This document shows, piece after piece, positions 1 to 5,622 of a DNA stretch of 5,738 nt. The translations under genes and the position numbers were made by a program. Position 1 is the stretch's first letter, and each line of letters begins with the position of its first letter. Source of the stretch: Deltaproteobacteria bacterium (GTDB lineage Bacteria > Desulfobacterota > Syntrophia > Syntrophales > Smithellaceae); assembly GCA_019136325.1 (NCBI GenBank), contig JAGVUJ010000354.1:1-5738 (forward strand), given 5' to 3'. Below the pieces are notes generated by a model, which did no database searches, was not told the DNA's origin, and worked only from the letters and a program-made list of their open reading frames with translations.

Positions 1-21
1 CGATTCGGGAAAGGAATAAAT

Positions 22-1230
22 ATGCCTGTTTTTATCTGGGAAGCGGAAACCAAGAAAAATGAAATAAAAAAAGGAGAGATGGAAGCGGTTGACGAAATCA
101 CTGTTCGCAGCCTTCTGCGGCGTCAGGGTTTCAAATCCATCGAAGTCAAGAAGAAGCCGAAGGATCTTCTGGAATATTTTCCTTTTATGCAGGGGAAAAT
201 TAAAGAAAAAAGCGTCGTCGTCTTTTGCCGTATTTTTTCCACCATGATCAATGCCGGACTTCCTCTGATTCAATGTCTTGATCTTCTTGCCCAGCAGGAA
301 CAAAATAAAGCATTTTCCAAAATTATCAGATCGATCAAAGAAGATATCGAAGGAGGAACAAGCCTGACCAATGCGCTGAAGAAGTATCCTCAGATTTTTG
401 ACGAGCTTTTTGTCAACCTGATTGCCGCCGGTGAAGCAGGCGGTATTCTTGACGTCATTCTGGAAAGGCTTTCCAATTACATGGAAAAGGCCATGAAGTT
501 GAAGGCGCGAGTCAAGGGAGCGATGACGTATCCGGTTGCGGTTCTGGTGATTTCAATGGCGGTTGTTGCCTTGTTGCTGATTAAGGTTATTCCTGTATTT
601 CAGAAAATGTTTGAAGGCATGGGCGGCGAATTGCCTGCGTTGACGGCTGCTTTGATTTCTGCGAGTGAATTTGCTCAAAGCTACTGGTATGTTATGGTTG
701 GAATCCTGGTTGCCATTTATGTGGCGTTCAAACAGTATTACAAAACGGAAAAGGGGCGCTGGACGGTTGATGCGTTGGTTCTCAAAGCGCCGGTTTTCGG
801 TGATCTGTTGAAAAAAGTCGCCGTGGCCAAGTTTTCACGTACTCTGTCAACGATGATGAGCTCCGGAGTGCCTATTCTGGAAGGCTTGTCCATTGTCAGT
901 AAAACGTCAGGCAATGTCGTGATTGAAGACGCTTTGATGAAAACCCGTCAAAGTATCAGCGAAGGTCAGTCTATTGCGGAACCTCTTACCAAAACGGGCA
1001 TTTTCCCCGCGATGGTTGTGCAAATGATCGCTGTTGGAGAAGCCACCGGCGCTCTGGATGCCATGCTGGCAAAAATTGCCAATTTTTATGACGATGAGGT
1101 TGATGTCGCCGTGGATTCACTGACCGCCTTGCTGGAACCGGTCATGATGGTGTTTCTGGGGGGAGTCGTCGGCGGTATGATTGTGGCCATGTATCTGCCG
1201 ATCTTCAAACTGGCTTCCGTTGTCGGTTAA
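22..1230 (+). CDS. pilC: Type IV pilus inner-membrane platform protein PilC (T2SS GspF family)
   Basis: This 402-residue protein has the usual PilC/GspF length. It shows two homologous cytoplasmic T2SSF domains, at about residues 65-190 and 268-392. They share the pattern F-x-R-x-(F/L)-S-T-M-(I/M)-x-(A/S)-G at 69-79 and 271-282, and G-E-A-(G/T)-G-x-L-D at 137-144 and 339-346. Hydrophobic membrane segments lie at about 171-195, 221-238 and 373-396, the three-helix layout of the family. PilC anchors the pilus machine in the inner membrane and connects the PilB/PilT motor ATPases to pilin assembly and retraction. The ATG at 22 follows an AAAGGAA ribosome site at 10-16 with a 5-base gap. Motor genes usually lie upstream, outside this window, and no pilS, pilR or pilA follows. 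A GspF protein of a type II secretion system is the main alternative. The long N-terminal segment before the first domain fits PilC better, but the two are hard to separate without neighbours. Confidence 0.93.
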   Translation: MPVFIWEAETKKNEIKKGEMEAVDEITVRSLLRRQGFKSIEVKKKPKDLLEYFPFMQGKIKEKSVVVFCRIFSTMINAGLPLIQCLDLLAQQEQNKAFSKIIRSIKEDIEGGTSLTNALKKYPQIFDELFVNLIAAGEAGGILDVILERLSNYMEKAMKLKARVKGAMTYPVAVLVISMAVVALLLIKVIPVFQKMFEGMGGELPALTAALISASEFAQSYWYVMVGILVAIYVAFKQYYKTEKGRWTVDALVLKAPVFGDLLKKVAVAKFSRTLSTMMSSGVPILEGLSIVSKTSGNVVIEDALMKTRQSISEGQSIAEPLTKTGIFPAMVVQMIAVGEATGALDAMLAKIANFYDDEVDVAVDSLTALLEPVMMVFLGGVVGGMIVAMYLPIFKLASVVG

Positions 1231-1251
1231 TCGGACTCTTATATCACAACA

Positions 1252-1438
1252 CGATGCAATCCCGGGCGTGCAACCCTTCTCTCTGCGGGAACGTATTCGT
1301 TAGCCTGCGGGGGAATATCTCCACAGGCTTTGCAGGTGGGGAAGTTTCACTGACTCTTTCAATTCCACGTCGCCGCTCGTGCCCTTATCGTGATCTTCAG
1401 GTGGGGGTATTCAGGTTGTACGCGTCTGAAATTCGGAT
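1252..1438 (+). ncRNA. Candidate structured RNA, possibly 6S RNA (ssrS-like)
   Basis: The gap after pilC folds into a long closing helix. Bases 1266-1275 pair with 1414-1423 over ten positions, including G1270·U1419. Stacked on this, 1276-1285 pairs with 1398-1407 with one mismatch (1281/1402) and four G·U pairs; 1408-1413 bulges out. Inside lie a hairpin at 1302-1329 (six outer and four inner pairs, loop AATAT) and a second around 1336-1368. The G·U pairs exist only if the + strand is transcribed; on the other strand they become A·C mismatches. A rod-like double helix, an open central region and about 185 bases fit 6S RNA, which binds sigma-70 RNA polymerase. Identity is inferred from shape. 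The ends are approximate: the 5' end comes from a weak promoter-like pair (TTGTCG 1220-1225, TATCAC 1242-1247) and the 3' end from a possible outer pairing of 1259-1264 with 1434-1438. No terminator is visible, which is acceptable for a trimmed RNA. Confidence 0.4.
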
Positions 1439-1448
1439 CTCATTAAAA

Positions 1449-1525
1449 TGGTCGGGATGGCGCGATTTGAACGCGCGACTCCTGCGTCCCGAACGCAGTG
1501 CCCTACCAAACTGGGCCACATCCCG
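1449..1525 (-). tRNA. tRNA-Pro (anticodon CGG)
   Basis: Read on the minus strand, this is a complete 77-base cloverleaf. The acceptor stem CGGGATG pairs with CATCCCG. The D stem is GCCC/GGGC with an AGTTTGGTA loop. The anticodon stem is CTGCG/CGCAG with loop TTCGGGA, giving anticodon CGG at 1489-1491, which reads the proline codon CCG. The variable region is GAGTC, and the T arm is GCGCG/CGCGC with loop TTCAAAT. The discriminator is A, and the CCA end is encoded at 1449-1451. All stems are fully paired, so the gene looks functional. It lies convergent with the candidate structured RNA, about 10 bases from that RNA's estimated 3' end, and is transcribed away from the DUF1178 gene. Confidence 0.97.
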
Positions 1526-1536
1526 ACTCAGGGCGG

Positions 1537-1565
1537 AAGATATATAATTTATTTTCAAATGTCCA
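1537..1565 (-). promoter_or_regulatory. Promoter of the tRNA-Pro gene
   Basis: On the minus strand, TGGACA (1560-1565, five of six matches to TTGACA) and TATCTT (1537-1542) are separated by 17 bases; TATATC at 1539-1544 is an alternative -10 with a 15-base gap. The stretch between the -10 and the tRNA is GC-rich (TCCGCCCTGAG), as is common in stable-RNA promoters under stringent control. The predicted start lies only a few bases before the mature tRNA 5' end at 1525. Confidence 0.45.
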
Positions 1566-1648
1566 CTTTTTTTATTCATTTTTTATCGTGCCCTGATGGT
1601 TTGACGCCAAAAGAGAACGATCAATGAACTTTTGAAATTGATATGCAA

Positions 1649-1677
1649 TTGTAATTTGCCGGCAGGCATGCTATAAA
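1649..1677 (+). promoter_or_regulatory. Sigma-70-type promoter for the DUF1178 gene
   Basis: A -35 element TTGTAA (1649-1654) and a strong -10 element TATAAA (1672-1677) are separated by exactly 17 bases. Transcription would begin near 1684 and give a leader of about 28 bases before the GTG at 1712. The spacer contains a perfect 8-base palindrome TGCCGGCA (1657-1664), which may be chance or a binding site. Confidence 0.6.
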
Positions 1678-1711
1678 TACCGCGACTTAATCGGGGAAAG
1701 GGTTGAGCCTT

Positions 1712-2128
1712 GTGATTATTTACGATTTGAAATGCGAAAAAGGACATACGTTCGAGGGATGGTTCAAGGACCGGGAGAATTTTGTTCTGCAAAGCTCCAG
1801 GAAACTGATTTCCTGTCCCATCTGCAACAGTTCGCACATCGAAATTGTTCCATCTTCCATTACGATTATGGGAAAGAATTCCCGGGCGGAAAACAAATCG
1901 CAGAATAAAGAAATTTCCCCCGCCGTCGGTTTGAGGCTGCTGCATCAATATGTTGATAAGAATTTCGAGGATGTGGGCGATAAATTTGCAGAGGTTGCGC
2001 TGAAGATTCATTATGGAGATGAAGAAAAAAGGAATATTAAAGGAACCAGCACGCCTCAAGAGGAAGAGAATCTAAAGGAAGAGGGCGTTCAATTCATAAA
2101 GATTCCTCTGATCAAGATGGATAGTTAA
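1712..2128 (+). CDS. DUF1178 family small zinc-ribbon protein, function unknown
   Basis: The 138-residue product begins MIIYDLKC and continues with C-x2-G-H-x-F-E-G-W-F, the hallmark start of the DUF1178 family, which is widespread in proteobacteria and has no settled function. C8 and the C35-P-x-C38 pair, perhaps with H12, resemble a small zinc-binding ribbon. The middle (about residues 50-75) is polar and the C-terminal half charged; there is no signal peptide or membrane segment, so it is probably cytosolic. I chose the GTG at 1712 over the in-frame TTG at 1703, because the family starts right at the M-I-x-(Y/F)-D-L motif and the purine-rich site GGGGAAAGGG (1693-1702) is nine bases before the GTG but abuts the TTG. 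The gene has its own promoter and is followed by a terminator, so it is probably monocistronic. The family call is confident; no biochemical role can be assigned. Confidence 0.85.
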   Translation: MIIYDLKCEKGHTFEGWFKDRENFVLQSSRKLISCPICNSSHIEIVPSSITIMGKNSRAENKSQNKEISPAVGLRLLHQYVDKNFEDVGDKFAEVALKIHYGDEEKRNIKGTSTPQEEENLKEEGVQFIKIPLIKMDS

Positions 2129-2179
2129 TTAAAACGTCTGCATTAAAATTTTTTTCCGGACAAATTTTTTATTTTTTTG

Positions 2180-2199
2180 ACCCCCCTGCGGGTTTTTTT
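2180..2199 (+). terminator. Rho-independent terminator after the DUF1178 gene
   Basis: A short GC hairpin (ACCC at 2180-2183 with GGGT at 2190-2193, loop of about six bases) runs directly into a seven-T tract at 2193-2199, about 50 bases after the stop codon. The stem is short, so efficiency may be modest, but the T tract and position are right. It separates the DUF1178 transcript from the downstream operon. Confidence 0.55.
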
Positions 2200-2225
2200 A
2201 TTGAGAGATTCAAATATTAATGAAA

Positions 2226-2382
2226 CCCGGATATTACAAACGCAGTGCGGTAATATCTGTAAGCTGAATTATCCTGCAAGCGAAGCTTGGCTGGGCAAAA
2301 ATCATACCGCACAGCGGAGGGTAGAAAATTCCGCAGCTTGCTGCGGAATGGTTTCCAACGTTTGCTGCGGGATTCATACCCG
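2226..2382 (+). promoter_or_regulatory. Multi-hairpin leader upstream of the cysteine synthase-CysRS gene
   Basis: Between the terminator and the fusion gene, at least five inverted repeats follow one another. Bases 2228-2237 pair with 2250-2259 (ten positions, one G·U) around an inner CGC/GCG stem at 2241-2249. CAAGC 2277-2281 pairs with GCTTG 2285-2289. CCGC 2307-2310 pairs with GCGG 2314-2317. A nine-pair stem lies at 2328-2349, and CGGG 2368-2371 pairs with CCCG 2379-2382. GCAAGC (2276-2281) can also pair with GCTTGC (2336-2341), so alternative folds are possible. The density of stems suggests a regulatory leader RNA or a cluster of repetitive palindromes. I recognise no known riboswitch and no convincing promoter inside; TTCAAA (2209-2214) with TATTAC (2232-2237) at 17 bases is only a weak candidate. 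Confidence 0.4.
2328..2349. repeat. Perfect palindrome, 9-bp stem with CTTG loop
   Basis: ATTCCGCAG (2328-2336) is the exact reverse complement of CTGCGGAAT (2341-2349), with loop CTTG. No T tract follows, so it is not a simple terminator. Its right arm shares TTGCTGCGG (2338-2346) with a second copy at 2362-2370, 24 bases on. It could be part of the leader structure or a REP-like extragenic palindrome; a genome-wide count would separate these. Confidence 0.6.
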
Positions 2383-2407
2383 TGATTTTAAGGTGTTTTG
2401 CGCATGA
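2348..2407 (+). CDS. Possible short cysteine-rich leader peptide
   Basis: A 19-codon frame reads MVSNVCCGIHTRDFKVFCA. It holds a tandem TGC TGC pair at 2363-2368 and another TGC at 2399, three Cys codons in nineteen. The open frame continues upstream of the ATG, where a further tandem Cys pair lies at 2339-2344. Its TGA (2405-2407) overlaps the ATG of the fusion gene as ATGA, a classic coupling arrangement. Leader peptides rich in the regulated amino acid are known for attenuation of amino-acid and aminoacyl-tRNA genes, and a Cys-rich one fits a gene that makes and charges cysteine. Against it, the ATG lies inside the 2328-2349 hairpin and lacks a properly spaced ribosome site; GGAGGG at 2316-2321 is 26 bases away unless the hairpin brings it close. 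Part of the Cys richness follows from the TTGCTGCGG repeat. Treat it as a hypothesis. Confidence 0.2.
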   Translation: MVSNVCCGIHTRDFKVFCA

Positions 2408-4722
2408 GGAAATTTTACAAAAACGTTATTGAAGGGATTGGCCATACGCCATTGGTGGAAATGGGCAGGCTTAATCCCAATAAGAAAGTTACCGTTCTTG
2501 CCAAAGTGGAAAGCGCCAATCCCGGCGGATCCATCAAGGATCGCACCGCCCTGTTCATGATCGAAAACGCGGAGAAAAGAGGAAGCTTGACCCGCGATAA
2601 AATTATTCTGGAAGCGACCAGCGGCAACACGGGAATCGGACTGGCCATGATTGCCGCGGTTAAGGGTTATAAGCTTTGCCTGATTATGCCGGAGTCGGCC
2701 AGCGAAGAAAGAAAAAAGATATTAAAGGCGCTCGGAGCGGAATTATATTTTACGCCGGCCGGTCAGGGAACCGATGGCGCGATCGAAGTGGCCTATAAGA
2801 TGCTGCGTGAAAATCCGGATAAATATTTCGGCACGGATCAGTTTAATAATGAGGATAATATTGCCGCTCATTATTACGGCACGGCGCAGGAGATCTGGGA
2901 TCAAACCGAGGGCCGGGTGACCATGGTGGTGGCAACTCTCGGCACCAGCGGCACGGCGATGGGGATTTCCAAAAGACTCAAGGAACTCAACCCGCAAATC
3001 AGGATTATCGGCGTCGAACCCTATCTTCAGCACAAGATTCAGGGACTGAAAAACATGCGGGAGTCCTACCGTCCGGGAATTTTTAATAAAAACATGCTCG
3101 ATGAGAAGATTAATATCCAGGATGAAGACGCGTTTGAGATGTCCCGCCGCATTGCCCGTGAAGAAGGAATTTTCGTGGGGATGAGTTCGGGCGCAGCCAT
3201 GTTTGTGGGTCTGCAGAAGGCGCAGCTTCTGGAAGAGGGCGTGATCGTCGTCATTTTGCCTGACGGCGGAGAACGGTATTTAAGCACGCCGCTGTTTGAC
3301 TTTAAAAAGGAAATTTCGACCTTTAATCTTTACAATTCTTTCACGCGCCAGAAAACTCTTTTCAACCCGATCAAGACGGATGAAGTGCGTATGCGCACCT
3401 GCGGACCGACCATTCACGACACGCCTCATCTGGGCAATTACCGGCGCCTGATTGTTTCCGACGTGATCAATCGTTTTTTGATTTACAAGGGATATCAGGT
3501 GAAAAACGTTCTGGACATCGTTGATTTCGGCGACAAGTCCATCAGAGGTTCGGAAAAAGAATCGATGGAACTGGCCGAGTATTCAAAAAAGTATTTGCAG
3601 ATTTTCATAGAAGATACACAATTTTTGAATATTCTTCAGGATAATATTTATGTAAAAGCGTCCGACAATGTAGATGCCATGTTGAAGATCGTCGAGAAAC
3701 TGGCCGACAAGGATTACGCCTACGAAAAACTTCATTCGGTCTATTATAACATTGCCAAACTGACCGATTACGGCATGCTCTCTAACATCGATCTGGGAAA
3801 AACAAGACAGGCGAAGTCCATTGATCTTGATGATTATGAAAAAGACAGTCCGGCGGATTTTGCTCTCTTGAAGCGGTCCAGTCTGGCAGAATTGAAAAGA
3901 GGCATTTATTATAAAACCGTATGGGGAAACGTCAGGCCAAGCTGGCATCTGGAGTGCGCGGCCATTTCACAAAAATATCTGGGTGACACGTATGATATTC
4001 ATGTCAGCGGTGCGGACGAGATTTTTCCTCATTGCGAAAATGTTTTAGCCATCCATAAAGCTTTTTCCGGCCATAAAGGCCCCAATTACTGGATGAACGC
4101 CGAACTGGTGATGGTGGATGGCCGCAAGATGTCCCGTTCTCTGAACAACGCTTTATCCTTGTCGCAGTTGCGTCAAAATGGCTACAGCGGCAGCGATGTG
4201 CGTTTCTTTCTAATGGGCGTTCATTACCGTAAGCCGGTAAACTATTCGGAGGCGGCTCTGCAAACCGCTAAAAATACAGTCCGTAAAATCCAGACGTTTA
4301 TCCGCCGGCTCCATGCGGTGGATAGTCAAAACGGCAATGGTTTTGCGGAAACCGATCAGTTAATCTATGATCTCAAGCACGAATTTGCCGCGGCTCTGGA
4401 TGATGATTTAAACATGGCCGGCGCGCTGGCCGCCTTGTTCGGTTTTATCGGCAAGATTAACGCTCCTCTCACGGGCAACATCGTCAATCAAAAAGATGCC
4501 CTGAAGATTCTGACGGCGCTTGAAAATATTAATCTGGTGTTGGGAATTATGGATTTTGATGTTAAAATTGCTCACCGGAAAATAGAAGAGTTGATCAGCA
4601 GGAGAAATGAAGCCAGAAAATCCCGCAATTGGGCGGAAGCCGATTCGTACAGGGCTCAACTGGCGGATATGGGCGTTGATCTTCTGGACACACCCCAGGG
4701 TGTAATTTGGCGATTCAAGTGA
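2404..4722 (+). CDS. cysS: Fused cysteine synthase / cysteinyl-tRNA synthetase
   Basis: One 772-residue frame joins two complete enzymes. Residues 1-300 are a PLP fold-type II cysteine synthase (CysK/CysM type), which would make cysteine from O-acetylserine (or O-phosphoserine) and sulfide. It shows NPGGSIKDR with the PLP lysine K45, the substrate loop TSGNTG (72-77), the phosphate loop GTSGT (180-184) and GERYLST (289-295). Residues about 305-772 are a class I cysteinyl-tRNA synthetase of normal length. It has CGPT (333-336), the HIGH motif as HLGN (342-345), W514 and C518 in WHLEC, D538, H543 in FPHCEN, KMSRS (575-579), and the DALR and C-terminal anticodon-side domains ending DTPQGVIW. Almost no linker separates the halves. 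The zinc ligands C333, C518 and H543 are present, but the expected glutamate is V547. The ATG at 2404 is chosen over a TTG at 2398 because AAGGTG (2390-2395) is eight bases away. Domain calls are sure; in vivo activity of the CysRS half is inferred. Confidence 0.93.
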   Translation: MRKFYKNVIEGIGHTPLVEMGRLNPNKKVTVLAKVESANPGGSIKDRTALFMIENAEKRGSLTRDKIILEATSGNTGIGLAMIAAVKGYKLCLIMPESASEERKKILKALGAELYFTPAGQGTDGAIEVAYKMLRENPDKYFGTDQFNNEDNIAAHYYGTAQEIWDQTEGRVTMVVATLGTSGTAMGISKRLKELNPQIRIIGVEPYLQHKIQGLKNMRESYRPGIFNKNMLDEKINIQDEDAFEMSRRIAREEGIFVGMSSGAAMFVGLQKAQLLEEGVIVVILPDGGERYLSTPLFDFKKEISTFNLYNSFTRQKTLFNPIKTDEVRMRTCGPTIHDTPHLGNYRRLIVSDVINRFLIYKGYQVKNVLDIVDFGDKSIRGSEKESMELAEYSKKYLQIFIEDTQFLNILQDNIYVKASDNVDAMLKIVEKLADKDYAYEKLHSVYYNIAKLTDYGMLSNIDLGKTRQAKSIDLDDYEKDSPADFALLKRSSLAELKRGIYYKTVWGNVRPSWHLECAAISQKYLGDTYDIHVSGADEIFPHCENVLAIHKAFSGHKGPNYWMNAELVMVDGRKMSRSLNNALSLSQLRQNGYSGSDVRFFLMGVHYRKPVNYSEAALQTAKNTVRKIQTFIRRLHAVDSQNGNGFAETDQLIYDLKHEFAAALDDDLNMAGALAALFGFIGKINAPLTGNIVNQKDALKILTALENINLVLGIMDFDVKIAHRKIEELISRRNEARKSRNWAEADSYRAQLADMGVDLLDTPQGVIWRFK

Positions 4723-4728
4723 CGACCT

Positions 4729-5550
4729 ATGGACGGTATCCGAAAATCAGTCATAGCCGGTTCCTGGTATCCCGGAAATCGATCCGTTTTGCGGAGGGAT
4801 ATTGAGCATTATTTTGCGTCGATATCCGAATTCACGCCGGAAGGGGAAATCGCCGGATTGATAGCGCCTCATGCGGGCTACATGTATTCAGGGAAAATAG
4901 CGGCCCATGCCTACAAACTTATTCGCGGCAAAAAATATGATGCGGTTATTGTCGTCGGGCCCAGCCATCGGGTGGCGTTTCACGGTGTGTCGGTTTTCAG
5001 CAGGGGAGGGTACGAAACGCCGCTGGGCGTTGTTCCCGTCGAAGAAACGCTGGCCGGCAAGATAAAAAAGATCAATAAAGCCGTGATGGAGATTCCGCAG
5101 GCTCATCTGCAGGAGCACTCCGTGGAAATTCAACTCCCTTTTCTGCAGGTGGCTCTGGGTGAGTTTTCTTTCGTGCCGCTGGTCATGGGAGATCAGGACG
5201 CCAATACGTGCCGGGAGCTTGCCGGGGCGATTTACGAAGCGTCCCTCGGTAAAAAAATATTGGTCGTGGGCAGTTCCGATCTGTCGCATTTTTACAATGA
5301 CACCGTGGCAAGAAAAATGGATGCTGTCGCACTGGACTATTTGAAAAACGGCGATGTGCAGGGACTTTTGCGCAGTCTGGAACATGGCGACGTCGAAGCC
5401 TGCGGCGGCGGTCCGATGGCTGTGGTGATGTTTGTCGCCCGCCTGTTAAAGGCTGATAAACCTTATTTATTGAAATATGCCAATTCCGGAGATATCACCG
5501 GCGATAAAGAATCGGTTGTCGGATACGCATCCGCCGTTTACTGTGTTTGA
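4729..5550 (+). CDS. amrB: AmmeMemoRadiSam system protein B (MEMO1 family)
   Basis: This 273-residue protein matches the MEMO family throughout. It has an S-x-x-A-G-S-W-Y-P start (7-15), the APHAGYxYSG block with H48, VVGPSHR with H80, HSVEIQLPFL, GSSDLSHF, ACGGGPM with C225, and an ending close to YANSGDITGDKESVVGYAS. H48, H80 and C225 correspond to the metal-site histidines and cysteine of human MEMO1, whose fold resembles the LigB extradiol dioxygenases. The bacterial proteins are named for a recurrent trio with an AMMECR1 protein (A) and a radical SAM protein; the reaction is not settled. No signal peptide is seen, so it is probably cytosolic. The ATG lies six bases after the TGA of the fusion gene with no strong ribosome site, so it is probably translated by coupling. 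The AMMECR1 partner begins 72 bases after its stop. Confidence 0.92.
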   Translation: MDGIRKSVIAGSWYPGNRSVLRRDIEHYFASISEFTPEGEIAGLIAPHAGYMYSGKIAAHAYKLIRGKKYDAVIVVGPSHRVAFHGVSVFSRGGYETPLGVVPVEETLAGKIKKINKAVMEIPQAHLQEHSVEIQLPFLQVALGEFSFVPLVMGDQDANTCRELAGAIYEASLGKKILVVGSSDLSHFYNDTVARKMDAVALDYLKNGDVQGLLRSLEHGDVEACGGGPMAVVMFVARLLKADKPYLLKYANSGDITGDKESVVGYASAVYCV

Positions 5551-5622
5551 TTACATCGAGTCCTCTTGCATTTGACGGATGTTCAAACACCGGACTTTAT
5601 TTTAACAGAGGAATAAAGAAAA

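Noticed and set aside
1302..1400. Cobalamin or other known riboswitch in the gap after pilC
   Set aside because: The conserved boxes (for example GCCACTG with a matching B12 box) are not present in order, and the next + strand gene is not a likely target.
1254..1547. 97-codon open frame on the + strand
   Set aside because: It runs through the candidate structured RNA and across the tRNA-Pro gene, lacks a ribosome site and resembles no protein family.
1397..1579. 60-codon open frame on the - strand
   Set aside because: It translates the tRNA-Pro gene itself (residues such as DVAQFGRALRSGRRSRAFKSR are a typical false product of tRNA).
1583..2059. 158-codon open frame on the - strand
   Set aside because: It is antisense to the DUF1178 gene, which has a clear family motif, promoter and ribosome site; the reverse product resembles nothing.
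2303..2312. T-box-like sequence CATACCGCAC upstream of a tRNA synthetase gene
   Set aside because: The part that must pair with the tRNA acceptor end (TGGN) is TCAT here, and I see no specifier loop or AG-bulge motif, so a T-box is not supported.
2177..2347. Upstream part of a 76-codon frame, beginning with TTG at 2177
   Set aside because: Its start lies in the terminator of the previous gene and the frame crosses strong hairpins without protein-like composition. Only the Cys-rich end near the fusion gene is kept as a hypothesis.
3583..3948. 121-codon open frame on the - strand inside the fusion gene
   Set aside because: It is a shadow frame; the + strand codes for conserved CysRS motifs on both sides.
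5560..5600. Weak hairpin (GTCC/GGAC with TTTGA/TCAAA) followed by TTTATTTT, or a promoter starting at TTGACG 5572
   Set aside because: The stem is interrupted and the -10 partner is poor, so neither a terminator nor a promoter is supported between amrB and amrA.
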